From Echinometra lucunter (taxonomy: Eukaryota > Echinodermata > Echinoidea > Camarodonta > Echinometridae), in contig CM057154.1 in the NCBI GenBank assembly GCA_029962745.1, positions 13,883,763-13,947,762 of the forward strand: 64,000 nucleotides of DNA, read 5' to 3'. The notes below the pieces were generated by a model. That model searched no databases. It was not told where the DNA came from and was given only the letters and a program-made list of their open reading frames with translations. A program made the translations under genes and the position numbers. Positions 11,540-22,269 of this stretch are shown here, one piece after another (the stretch's first letter is position 1; every line of letters begins with the position of its first letter).

Positions 11540-11740
11540 TTTTTCTTTTTTAAATAACACACATGGACACCTTGGTATTAATGACCTTAGCATTTTCATT
11601 TATTTGATGTACGATAAAAGAGCAATGTAGATGACATGCCTTGCTCAATAAGGACATAAGTGCCGTGCCGGGGATCGGAACCCCCGATCCTAGCTCGCGT
11701 CTCCAGCCAAGCGCCTTAAACCACTGGACCACGGCACCTG
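11540..11740 (-). mobile_element. tRNA-derived SINE (minus strand)
   Basis: On the minus strand, 11738-11660 is tRNA-like. The 7-bp acceptor arms GTGCCGT/ACGGCAC pair perfectly, there is an A-box-like TGGTCCAGTGG, an anticodon-like CTGGAGA loop, and a T arm CGGGG-GTTCCGAT-CCCCG. After it comes 'attgagcaaggcatg' and 'attgctc', then an AT-rich end near 11550. The added body argues for a SINE rather than a functional tRNA gene (a serine GGA tRNA is the closest reading of the loop). Upstream is a (CA)n tract. Confidence 0.65.
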
Positions 11741-11767
11741 CTGAAACATAACATTTGGTATCGCCGC

Positions 11768-11768
11768 G

Positions 11769-11813
<45 letters not shown>

Positions 11814-11821
11814 ACACACGA
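11768..11821. repeat. (CA)n/(CG) microsatellite
   Basis: Alternating cacaca with cgcgcg at the left side; immediately next to the SINE head. Confidence 0.9.
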
Positions 11822-12124
11822 GCGCAAGCGCGCACCCATTCACTCAGGACTACTTAGACAAGTAAAACGAAAGGTAAAAATAGAGCAACAAAATCTTAAG
11901 AAAAAAATTATTACCAATTGTCGTCATTAGATTAATGACGTATGATAATTATAATAATCAAATTAATAACAATATCAACAATAATGAATAAAAGTCTTGT
12001 ATATTATTATAATTATGATTATGATTATCATTGTTATCAACATCACTATCTTATTAATATTTTGTCATCATCTCCACCATAATCATCATTCATGATCATC
12101 ATCAACATCATCATGGAAATACAT

Positions 12125-12335
12125 GATGGGGGTAATGTAGTGCTAATGTCTCCCTGGGAGTGCTCCCCAGGGAGTGGAGATGATAAACTTTAATATGTGT
12201 GGAATAGCGATTGAATCTAGTGACCGGGGTAATGATAATTACAGGTAAAGCGCTTAGAACCGTAGTATTAAGCGCTATATAAATGTAACTTTTATTAATG
12301 TTATTGTTATTATCAATTATTAATAGCAAAATATT
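12125..12335 (+). mobile_element. SINE 3' portion with TTATT-type tail
   Basis: A short hairpin 'tccctggg..agtgctcccc' is followed by 'aaagcgcttagaacc', 'aagcgctatataaatg' and then 'taacttttattaatgttatt'. The 'gcgctatataaatg' box followed by a TTATT tail is, to my recollection, a common SINE end in marine invertebrates. No tRNA head is visible, so it is 5'-truncated or has another head. Confidence 0.5.
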
Positions 12336-13048
12336 ACATTTTATTGGTTTACCTTAGGCGTGTCCGTTAACTGAATATCATAAAGTGCGTGCGTCGTTAC
12401 GGCTCTCCATAATAGTTTCATGGCAGAGTGTGACCATGCGCATACCTCGGATACCGTACAATTTCATATACATTAACTGGTGATCGAGGGTATTCCAGGG
12501 TAGTACGTTCAGATAGCTTTAAAGGTCTCAAGGCATGTAAGGGCTTGATATACTAGGTATATCTAGTCAAAGTAAAGAGATAGAAAGAAAGGGAGAGAGA
12601 GGGAAAGAGAGAGATGGGGAGAGAGAGGGAGAGAGAGGGAGAGAGAGGGAGAGAGAGAGAGAGAGAGAGATGAGTGAGGTGTCTGTTTAAGGGTTCCACT
12701 CTCAGACATCTATACTAGGATTTTAACACATAACAAGAATTATTTAAAATCTAATTTAGGTAGATAGGGTCATCAAGTTCATACCACAGGTATACATTTC
12801 TAAAATGCGGAGGTCTCGTAACTTCACATCCTCATTCCCATGCAGGTGAGACAACGCGTGGCGCCTGCCTTGTCTTTTTTCTTTCCAGCAACTTCGGGTG
12901 GCGCAGCAGCTGTAGGGGAAGCTGTTAAGGCCTAAATCATTTATTTTTCTCTCTTTATTTCATGTCGTTGTTGTATTATACATTTGACATGCAAATAATG
13001 GATTAATAATTATCATTTATGTATAATTCTCAATACAAAAGGGTAATG
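12336..13048. other. Non-coding, with a (GA)n tract
   Basis: No gene is seen. A purine-rich gagaga/gggaga microsatellite covers about 12575-12672. Confidence 0.6.
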
Positions 13049-13056
13049 GAGACGAC

Positions 13057-13329
13057 CATGGCAGTACACAGTGGGGGGGGGGGGCATGGGGGTCCAGTTG
13101 CCCTCCCCCCCCCCCCGAAATTTTGAAAACTTACTTTTTTCTGAAAATTTTCACAAAATCCACCTAAAAAAGTGTGCACCAAATCCTTCAATTTCACTTA
13201 TAAAAATGCGAAAGTTCCCTCATGACCAGCTCGGCCGCTTCACTCCCTCACTTTCAAGTTTCTTCAAAAAATTTTATGCGCCTTGCCCCCCCCCCCCCCC
13301 CCCGGAAGAAAATTCTGCGTACGGCCCTA
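13057..13329. mobile_element. hAT-like non-autonomous element, 273 bp
   Basis: The flanks are gagacgac (13049-13056) and gagacgat (13330-13337), an 8-bp direct repeat with one mismatch. The left end catggcagtacacag matches the reverse complement of the right end (tagggccgtacgcag) at 11 of 15 positions. The interior has a G-run near the left end and C-runs near the right, as in the other copies here. An 8-bp TSD is the signature of the hAT superfamily; assignment is inferred because no transposase is present. Confidence 0.65.
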
Positions 13330-13779
13330 GAGACGATACATTCATTTTTGTCGTTTTATGACGGAGGTAGAATAAAAAAAAATAACAAGTTTGATATTGG
13401 GCTTTCTAAACGATGAACTTTCGAGTATTGATAAAATTCTTTAAAAACAACTTGAATTTGGAAACGGTAATCAACAAATCAAATGGAGTGTACTGTGCAT
13501 CTAAAAGAATAGTGGTACAGCTAGAACGTACAGAATAAATCTCAAGAACTTTACCTGCAATTCTGTGCATTGATGGTAAAAAGTACGAAGGAAATAAAAA
13601 ACATTAGACCCCACGTAAGAAACCCAAGGCATATGTCACTTCCAACACCCTGATTTCATGCACGCTCATATATGGATATACTTCGACTAGTCCACTCACT
13701 GATCACGCAATGCGTTCTTATAAAAGTGATATTTTGAACTTCAATTTTTAATTCAATATAGTGACTTGGAGCCCCTCAC

Positions 13780-14043
13780 TATGAATATGGCGGACAAAGA
13801 AAGCGGACAAAATAAACAACCTCCCATTCTACCCTTCACAATGGTTCTGGTAGTCAAAAGAACATCCCTTCACAGCTATTATGTTTAATCATGTAGTTCC
13901 AGGTGAATATGCATGTAACACCTTTTCCACATATTTTAGACAATAGCAGTGAAGGGATGTTCTTTTGACTACCAGAACCATTGTGAAGGGTAGAATGAGG
14001 GGTTGTTTATTTTGACCGCTTTCTTTGTCTCATGTTCATTGTG
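13780..14043. mobile_element. Fold-back element with ~90-bp inverted arms
   Basis: The left arm (about 13792-13880: gacaaagaaagcgg..ttcacaatggttctgg..) and the right arm (about 13941-14031) are near-perfect reverse complements, separated by about 60 bp. It has no coding capacity. Arm identity looks above 90 percent by eye, suggesting recent formation or conversion. Confidence 0.8.
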
Positions 14044-14927
14044 CCTAACATACAAAGTTAACGCCTTTGGGTGGTTGGTACGCCCATGTATCTCTACATT
14101 AATAATATCTCTGTATTATTGCTGAAAACAAAGAAGGGATTTACATCGGAGCCTGACAGAAAGACGTCACAAAAATACGTCACGCTTGGACATACTTAAT
14201 CAACTACTAACATTTAAAACCACGGAGAAGCTAGACTAATGGTCGGATTCTTTCGTCCTAAAGCCATAATAATATACGTCATGAGAAGAGATAAAGGACA
14301 TCATATGTTAAGTTTACAGGAGAAATCCGATTATCAAAGTATATTGATTATACAGAAACCGCAAAGGATAAAACTGCTCTCTTCAGTTGTTGCGAAGTAT
14401 TGACAAACAAAAGGGGATATCGCAAATATTTGTACTGTATCTCCGTTTTGGGGGGGTAAGTATTATCCTCTGAGCACATATATATAATATATATACATGT
14501 ATATGCATATATATCACATTGATTACATGTTAAATCAAATGATATTATTTTTTAATTATGGGGATTAAAGTGTGCCAATCAGCACCTGAAATAAAAACAT
14601 CAATCTGGAGTAAAGTTAATGGTAAAAGTTAATTTCTATAAACACATTGCTATTCGGACATTTTTGTTCTATGACATCAAAGTGTCCTCATAACCCTAAC
14701 CCTATGTCTCCATACCGATAGTTTTTTACGGGGACGCAATAAGGCCAAGTAGTTAACACGCCCCATACCACTAGTTTTATCAAACTAGGATAACATAAAA
14801 ATGAAAGCACTTGAAATCGACTCGGATATGTCTTCCATGTGGGCGCTGTTCTTTGTGAGCACGTTCTGATGATCTACTCACAAATCACCTTTTTTCGTTA
14901 CTGAAATTGAACCTAAACTTGCTCTTT
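14044..14927. other. Non-coding, nothing recognised
   Basis: AT-rich sequence with a short (TA)n near 14480-14515. I see no coding similarity, RNA gene or clear element ends. Confidence 0.5.
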
Positions 14928-14935
14928 ATATAGAA

Positions 14936-16137
14936 CAGTGGCGTAATGAGCCAAAATATTGGGGGGGGGGGGGGGGGCTCAATCTTTGCGAGGAGTGAAG
15001 CGACCAACCCTGAGGGAGTGTAGCGAAGCCGGGGTACCCCCCCCCCCTCACGATACGAAGCTTTTTCATTTTTTCGACTTAAAAATGTGCAATCTGCAAA
15101 ACCTGAAAAGGAAATTCCAACTTCAGTTCAGTTCAATTTTTATTTTTTCTCATTTCCAACAAAAGAAGTAAATAGGCCTTCCATGAAAAATAAACATTTG
15201 AATACATGAAATATGAAACATCAAATTTGATTACATGTACTATTATGGATAAGCGTGTCATGAATCTACCGACCAGAAAAGGATTTTTTTTTTCATGAAC
15301 ATGGAAATATGATTATGAAAACTGCAGCCCAAATAATCTTAGTAAGTTTCAAACAAATGCCAGCGTTGCACAAAATACTTTATTACTTATGATAATAATA
15401 CAGACCAAGACACTATGAAGTAAAAGGGACGAGCATGGAGAGGGTGTGATGCGGTGGGGGTACCAGGGTTTCACTCCCACAGTGGCGTAGCTAGGATTTC
15501 ATTTTAGTGGGGCGGTAGTGAGCACGCGAAGCGCGCTCCCTAGGGGGGAGGGTGCAGGGAGGGGGAAGTTTCCCCCCTCCCGCGCAAAGCGAGGACGCTC
15601 CGACGTTTCTTTCATTGTTCCATGTCTGCCCCCGCTCTTCTTACGTTCTCTTCCCTTTTTTTGTTTTCTCGCTCTCGCTTCTTTTTTGTTGGCGTTTTGG
15701 AGGGGGTTACCGCCCCCATCGCCTCCCCCCCCCCCCCTTGGCTACGCAAGTGCACTCCCATGGTAAAGGAGTTTTTTGCAGTATTGATGGTTTGCAACTC
15801 TGTAAAAGAACATTATTTGGGACTACAAACTTAAAGCCCGTGTCTAGTTTTGGTAAATCTAAGTATACTCATTATCAAAGTTTGAATCCATTCTCAGATA
15901 AACAGATAAAACCAAGTGTTATATCATAAAACACATTAGTATTGATATTATGCGTGTTTTCTGCCTTGCTATGCATGCTATTTGGGAAATTGTGAATGCG
16001 TTACTTAACAGTAGAAAGGGAGTCTAGGGAGAAGTAATGAAATTCGCGTGATATCACTTATAAAAATTGAAAATAAACCATGGTTGAAATTAATTTGGGG
16101 GGCGTCAGCCCCCCCCCCCCCCTCCAGTGCGCCAGTG
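14936..16137. mobile_element. hAT-like non-autonomous element, 1202 bp, with nested copy
   Basis: The perfect 8-bp duplication atatagaa lies at 14928-14935 and 16138-16145. The ends are cagtggcgtaatgagcc and, as reverse complement, cactggcgcactggagg. G- and C-runs sit just inside both ends. A second hAT-like element (15480-15752) sits inside, so this one is the older insertion. No transposase is present. Confidence 0.82.
15480..15752. mobile_element. hAT-like non-autonomous element, 273 bp, nested
   Basis: The perfect 8-bp duplication cactccca lies at 15472-15479 and 15753-15760. The left end is cagtggcgtagctagg and the right end, reverse-complemented, is cacttgcgtagccaagg. The interior (ccctaggggggagggtg, cgcgcaaagcg) matches 37.7-37.9 kb. 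Open frames across it are not conserved coding. Confidence 0.85.
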
Positions 16138-16149
16138 ATATAGAATATA

Positions 16150-16725
16150 CACTCAACAACAACAAAAAAGAACGTAAACACTTTTTCAAGTTCAGATTTT
16201 TCATAGAAGACTTTGATAAAAAATCAATATATCATATATCAAATTAAAGGAAATTTAATGGTCCTTTGATCTGGTAGGTGATCATAAAGAGAAAATTAAC
16301 GCATGAGTGAACATATCCGTTTTTCTCTTCCAAGGTATTAATTATAAATCGCAATATTGGACAGTTTGCCATTCATGACTTGTGTAGATGCCCTTCCACC
16401 TAACAAAGGTCAAACTTACACAATGTAACGGCATAATAATGAGCCTTCACTCTCTAAATCTATTTCCAGCTCCCCCCCCCCCCCCCCCCGAAAAAGAGGA
16501 AAATAAAGAAATAAAGAGAAGAAGCTTCTGTTCAGTCCAAAATTTAAATGACATCTGGAGTAGACACAATAGTGACTAAATGCCCCCAAATTAGATTTTT
16601 AATCAGTTTTTCATATAGTAAACTTAATTATCTTTCAACCTATGTAAACATAAAATGAGCTGTATGCATGAGTGAACATTCATTAAACTGTTCCAAATCG
16701 CCTAAGAAATTTTTTTAAAGATGCA

Positions 16726-16756
<31 letters not shown>

Positions 16757-17526
16757 GTAAGTCAGGCGACTTGAAATTCACCGTTATATTGCACTGAAAA
16801 TTACAAAGCATGATTAAAGTATGCATGGTTCGTTGCCCTTGAAATGAAAATCAATCTTCAAATCTAAAACTGGGCTAAAGAACAACCAAAGTGGCATAGC
16901 ATGCCGGGGAGATAAGGGACACTGCATTTTAGGGTACGCTATTGAAGACAACATCAGTGTTCCCTGCAATTGCAGTGCACTTAATTCCACAAGCTACACC
17001 GCTGAGTAAACATATATTGTCATTACATTTGACTCATAAATTCATTAATTCATGAAGTCATGAATTAATAATAAAAATCACATCTGGGTCATTTAATCAC
17101 TCACGTGACTTCTCCTGATGTGATTTAATTTTTATTCTTTTTTTTTTGGGGGGGGGGTAGGTAGAGGGGTGGGGTGGGAAGAGGGGTGGGATGGGAAGAG
17201 GGGTTGGATGGGAAGAGAGCAATGGCTCAATTATGTAATTTCAGGCAAGTCTCTCAATGTGTTTATTTGATCTTTTGTTCCCATTGCCGTGGAATGGCAT
17301 TACAGTGAATAGCAAACTGCCAATTTTTGCGATTTTTACTTTTGTACCTTGGAAGAGAAAAACGATCGTGTTCACTCATACGTAAGGTTTCTTTGTATGT
17401 TTACCTACCAGATCAAAAGACCAATAAATTTCCTTTAATTTGATATATGACATATTGATTTTTATCAAAGTTTTCTATGAAAAATCTAAACTTGAAAAGG
17501 CGTTTACTTTCTTTTTTTGTTGAGTG
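16150..17526. mobile_element. Tc1/mariner-like element with ~190-bp inverted repeats, TA target
   Basis: Both ends read CACTCAACAA.. inward and are bordered by TA (16148-16149 and 17527-17528). The inverted similarity continues for about 190 bp (through 'tcaaattaaaggaaattt' and 'ctggtaggt..atca'). The interior is non-coding and has a poly-T run near 16730 and a G-rich stretch near 17150-17215. It starts 4 bp after the TSD of the hAT-like element at 14936-16137. The superfamily is inferred from the TA dinucleotide. Confidence 0.75.
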
Positions 17527-17649
17527 TATTTAGGCCTATAAGATGTATCACAGCGACATGGAAACTTAAACATAACACAGATATATTGATATTTTTGGTG
17601 ATTGCAACCCGTAAAGCAATTTAAAAAAAAAAGAAAACTCTCTTGGAAA

Positions 17650-19530
17650 AAAAGACAGTTGAAACCAACTGACCCCAGTAGAAATTTTAACTGGTTTTTT
17701 TATGGTTTCAGCTGGTACCAGTAAATATCAGTAAATACCAGTTGATTCCAGATGATGCTAATAAACAAACGCCTAGAACCAGTTAAATATCAGTACAAAT
17801 ACCTATAAAAAATAGTATAAATATACAAGTTGAAGCCAGTATCTCCGACTGGAGCAGCTGCTAGTTGATTTTGAGTTGAAACCAGTTGAATATTTTGCAG
17901 TTTGATTTAACTGGTTTCAATGGGTTCTACGGTGCGAGTCAGAAAATATGTTACACTTTTCAATGCTTATAATACAAATATGATAGAATATATTATAATT
18001 CTTGTAACATAACACATGCCCTTTTATTTGATACCACATTTGTGGGGTATCAGTAATGAGTTTATTGGATATGAGTCAGTTAGTGTGTCTGGATGCTGGC
18101 ATTGTTGTGCCATCATCAACAATGCCTTGCCTGACTTGGATTCAGCTGCAAGCATCATGAGCAAGGAAGCCTTTTTAAATGATAATTGAGTTCTTCCAAA
18201 TCAGACATGGCACTGTTGAAGCTAATGTGAAACAGCTTGTTTATGAGTTTAAAAGCTTGGTGACATCATGGTACGACCAAAGTTTTCTCCTCAGGAAAGA
18301 GCCTTTCTGGTCAATGAGTGTGCCAGGACACAACACGTGATTATGGTTGCGTGAGACTTTCGAAGTTTCGAAGTTTCGAAGTCGCTTTCTTAACATGGGA
18401 TGCCCATCATGTCAAACCATTTATCACAACATGGCGGAATATCATGCAACAGGAACCAGCAACAATCTTAACAAATGACAATCTGGTAGCAGAAGTACAT
18501 GAAGAAGACAAGAGAACGTAAAAGCTGTTCAGAAAAGGCTACAGCAATCGCAGCTTAAAGCTTGTGTGAATCTTATTGTCTCTGTTTCAGCATGTAATCC
18601 TACAACTTGGTGCAACTTGGTGCTCAACCGCAACAGTAAAATTGAAACAAAAGTTACTAACCAACAAAGGAATATATGCTCTATCCATACATACTATAAA
18701 ATACTCTGTTTCTCCTATAATTTAAAAAAATTCTCAGTTTAAAAAGTGTAACATTTTTTCTGACTCACCCTCTATTGGTTTTAATATATCCAGTTGAAAC
18801 TGGCGACTGCCCATTGTTGAAACCAGTAGAAAAAAAATATACCATTTAAATACCCATTAAAACCAGTCAATCAACTACTATGTGTGTGTAGATCTTTTTT
18901 TTTTTCTTTGATTATTCTGATATAATGTCTTTGGATTTAGAGCACACTTCTAAATTAATGATGGTTTAGTATCTTTCAATACATTTCCCCAGTACAAAGA
19001 CCTATAAACAATTCTTATAGGACATTTGATTAATTTTGATTAATAAAAGGTAATGAAATATGAACTAGGGAAACTCTACAAACTACGATCTATAAATTCT
19101 GAAAAAATAGTTTTTTGTTATTATGTACGTGACACCCCATTATCCCTACTCATATTACATTACGGTATCAACAGTAGCCCCCATTTCCCCGGCTGCTATT
19201 GTTTTCAGGCTTTCCGCTTCTGATAGCTGGCCCCTGCATTTATGTTGATTTCCTTACCCAAATCCATTTTTTTGTATTATCTAAGTATATTACATATATA
19301 ATTTGTATATTTGTCACACTTTATTTGTATCAACTCTGATTCGTTTTATTACTGTATCCAATGTTTTGTATTTGATTCCTCAATAAATCGCAGAAACTTC
19401 GGAAAGAACTCACTGATCATGAACTAAAATTCATTGTATTTCGATTTCCTGTGGTTGAAAATAGTTAACGTATACTTGAATCAACTGGTACCAGCTAACT
19501 TGTGTCAACTGGTATTCAACTTTTTCATGA
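17650..19530. mobile_element. ACTGGT/ACCAGT-word element, interrupted by a mariner-like insertion
   Basis: The words accagtt and aactggt recur at 17655-17920, 18785-18870 and 19480-19520, in both orientations, as in 10220-11015. The element is split at 17928-18774 by a TA-flanked transposon. No coding is seen outside the insertion. The far ends are not certain. Confidence 0.5.
17930..18772 (+). mobile_element. Tc1/mariner-like deletion derivative carrying a transposase remnant
   Basis: Inverted ends contain gagtcagaaaa and atgttacactttt and are bordered by TA at 17928-17929 and 18773-18774. From 18268 the + strand encodes MVRPKFSPQERAFLVNECAR, which lines up with the N-terminus of the transposase at 55658 ([20 protein letters not shown]). 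The frame then breaks, near a triplicated 'gaagtttc' at 18359-18382. The DDE domain is largely gone. The element sits inside the ACTGGT-word element, so it is the younger of the two. Confidence 0.75.
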
Positions 19531-19549
19531 ATCTTTCTAAGAATCTAGA

Positions 19550-19890
19550 TTATTTCAAGACAATTCTTGACAAGCTGTGATTTCTCAGTAATTAGGTTAT
19601 GTGAAACATGGGTCGTTGATGGAAATTTCCCTTTACCATGCTTACATAATTTAGATAGTTATACATACACGGAGAATGATAGAACGGGCAAATCAGGGGT
19701 GGCTTGGGTTATATATTTCGAACAAATTCCAAACGACTTAATTAAGAAGATTTAATTCACATGTCTAGTCTTGCAAAATCTATTTTTTATCGAACTTGTA
19801 ATCCCACTTAAAACAAACATTGTTATCTGAGAAATTTACAAATCACCCAATCCAAATCCTCGTGAATTTCTAGATTTTCTCGATCTCGGA
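19550..19890 (+). pseudogene. LINE apurinic-like endonuclease, 5' piece
   Basis: The sequence encodes VIRLCETWVVDG (the ETW motif of the endonuclease/exonuclease/phosphatase fold), then GKSGVAWVIYF, and after a stop/frame change VIPLKTNIVI and EIYKSPNPNPREFLDFLD. These are the usual early motifs of a non-LTR retrotransposon endonuclease. It continues at 20858-20921 and 21857-22170 after two interruptions. Confidence 0.75.
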
Positions 19891-20857
19891 GCGCTGGGCC
19901 ACTACTATGAGCATCGGTCACACAGTTCCACAAAGCCGATCCACGAAGTGGTAAATTTCCTGCTGTTCCACCAAGATAGCAGGAATTCAGTCATATAGCC
20001 AAAGATGCTCCCACACAGAAAGGGCCCACTAAAGCGGCTCCACGGTTGAGTCCTAACCACAGAAATTTTCTGTGGTCCTAACCCGCGCGGGTAGCCAGAA
20101 ATGTGATCGAGTTAAAGCTGAGACCCCATCAAAAGGAGTTACTTGAAAATTGTAATAAACCCTCACAATCACGTACAAGTAACTAGTTCTCAATAATTTT
20201 CAGGTAATGAAATGATAAAACACAAGAATAGTATTATCTATAATTTGTTTTTCTTACTTTTAGACATCTATAAAATTACAAATTCTAAAGATAGAATTGC
20301 ATGACATTTTCAAATAATTAATGCACAGAAATAAGTCTGTTTATCAATATTACAATATTCATGCTACCTTTCTATAGTGAGCATTAAAACCCTCAATTAC
20401 AGCATCAGTCCATTTACAATACCGGTATCAGAAAAGAAAAGAAAAGAAAAGAAAAGCAAAGAAAAGTAATTTCCACTTACAAATTGACTTGTGTAAAGAT
20501 GAATAGGCCGTCTGGCCGAGCTACACAGGTAGCCAAAGCTAAGACACAGGTCTTAACTCTCCAAAGACAACTAGGTAGAGTTTCAGTGCTGGTTACATCC
20601 AAAGTCAAGCTCTTATACTATTACAAAGCTAATACACATTATCTTCTATTCAGAATCACTCAAGCTCTCTGACACTTTCCAGAGATGCTAATTTGCATAA
20701 CAAATCAAAATGTAGCTCCCTACTCCGCAGGTCCTGCAATAAAAGAACAACATACCTATCTGCTACAGAGACAATGAGTTACTGGATTTTTGTAACAGTA
20801 AGAATAGGGTTCACACCTGACATATTGTCTGCACAATCTCCCGTAAATAAAACTTGT
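19891..20857. other. Unidentified insertion within the LINE endonuclease
   Basis: Nearly 1 kb separates two collinear endonuclease pieces. It includes a hairpin-like 'cacagaaattttctgtgg' (20060-20077) and a (GAAAA)n tract at 20430-20465. I do not recognise coding or clean ends; part of the left side could still be decayed LINE. Confidence 0.4.
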
Positions 20858-20921
20858 TTTTATCATGGGAGAATTCAATTTTGATCTCTTGAATGTCAAC
20901 AATTTTATTATATCTCTCAGA
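20858..20921 (+). pseudogene. LINE endonuclease, middle piece (GDFN-type motif)
   Basis: It encodes IMGEFNFDLLNVNNF, which matches the conserved GDFN-type block of LINE endonucleases. It is bounded on the right by an inverted-repeat element starting at 20922. Confidence 0.7.
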
Positions 20922-21856
20922 CCCTGATAGCAGAGACTGGTAAGAATAACATCATATTTACGTCTTTTTAAAGTCGTGTCATACGTCTTATTTACGTATA
21001 CGTCTTTAAGACGATACTTTGCACCAGCACACGACGTAAAATAATACATCATATTTTTACGTCAATTTTACATCATATTGGTCAGAAAAAAAAACTGTCT
21101 TTATGACGTCTTTACGACCCAAAGGAAGCTCACAGACTGGTAAAATCACATCATAAAGCTGGTTTATAAAATATTTTAGAATGCATTCAACATTATGATG
21201 TTTTCTCTTTGTTAATGTTCTAGCCTATAGATTGTCCTATACTAGCCCTATATCCTAACATCCTACATGCTATATCTAACTACTGATGCTTTGTATCGAC
21301 ATTACTATATATATGGACTGTAGTGTAGTACTTGAAAAAAACAGTTAGAAATTACAATTTCTTGATAAATTCTGAAATACCCTGCCCATGACATTAACTG
21401 AATGGTGTTCAACATGGAAGTACATTGTTCATTAAATCAGCAATGCAATCATTAAATAAAATGTTAAATTTCAAATTTTATCTTCCTTTTTTCACGAAGT
21501 TTAGCCATTTCTGGTCATTCATGCATATTCATGAATCACGATCAACTATTACAGTCATATCACGACGTAAAAATGACGCGTCACGTCATCTTATGGTCTT
21601 GAAAAAAGCTGTTATAAAGTGGGAAATAATTGACGTAAAAATACGTCTTATTCTGGTCTTTAAAAAAGACGTTAAGAGTGGTAAATATTTGACGTAAAAT
21701 ATATGTCATCTTATGTTCAAACAAAATTTGAGAAAATTTTGGTTATATAAAGACGTCATAAGGTTGTCGTAAAATAGTCGTGTATACGACATATGACGTG
21801 TGGACCAGTTTATGACCAGTTCTTGACGTCTTAAAGACGTCCGTCTGCTATCAGGG
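20922..21856. mobile_element. ACGTC-word non-autonomous element inserted in a LINE
   Basis: The ends are ccctgatagcaga (20922-20934) and tctgctatcaggg (21844-21856), exact reverse complements. The outer ~200 bp at each side are packed with ttacgtc/gacgtaaa and gacgtctt words in both orientations. The middle has no word copies and resembles 3140-3370. No transposase and no clear TSD are seen. LINE endonuclease coding resumes directly after it. Confidence 0.75.
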
Positions 21857-22170
21857 GAATCGTTTGTACCCATAACATCAATCTACCCGAATGTCAAATG
21901 AACAAACTATCATTGACATTTTTAGCAGCCTCCTTGAACAAAAATTTAACTCCGGGGCAATAATCATACTAAGTGACATGTCTGATCACTTCCCTGTATT
22001 TGCATTTTCACATCCTTCTCCCTATTGCCAACTCTATCCGAACAACGACCGCAACTTGTCAGAAAAATGTAGATTCAGAGAATGTTTAGCACACACAAGC
22101 TTGTCCGATGTACTATGCACAGCAAAGTCGACGCTGAATCATTCAACACTTTTATTAACGCACTAGCTGC
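21857..22170 (+). pseudogene. LINE endonuclease, 3' piece (SDHFPVF motif)
   Basis: It encodes RFVPITSIYP, then after a frame change GAIIILSDMSDHFPVFAF and CRFRECLAHTSL. SDHFPVF is the conserved C-terminal SDH block with the catalytic histidine in this fold. The copy is frameshifted and lacks an adjacent reverse transcriptase. Confidence 0.78.
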
Positions 22171-22269
22171 TACGCGCCTGATCAAGGCAAGGCGCAAGTC
22201 CCCTCTATTTTTTTAATAGCTTTTTTTGTATTTGGTTTGAAATTGCACTTCTAGCTAGATTATGAACCT

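Noticed and set aside
11660..11738. A functional serine tRNA gene
   Set aside because: Acceptor and T arms pair well, but the variable arm looks too short for serine and a SINE-like body follows directly, so a SINE head is the better reading.
15622..15834. Short coding frame within 15480-15752
   Set aside because: The frame crosses the right end and target duplication of a hAT-like element into unrelated sequence.
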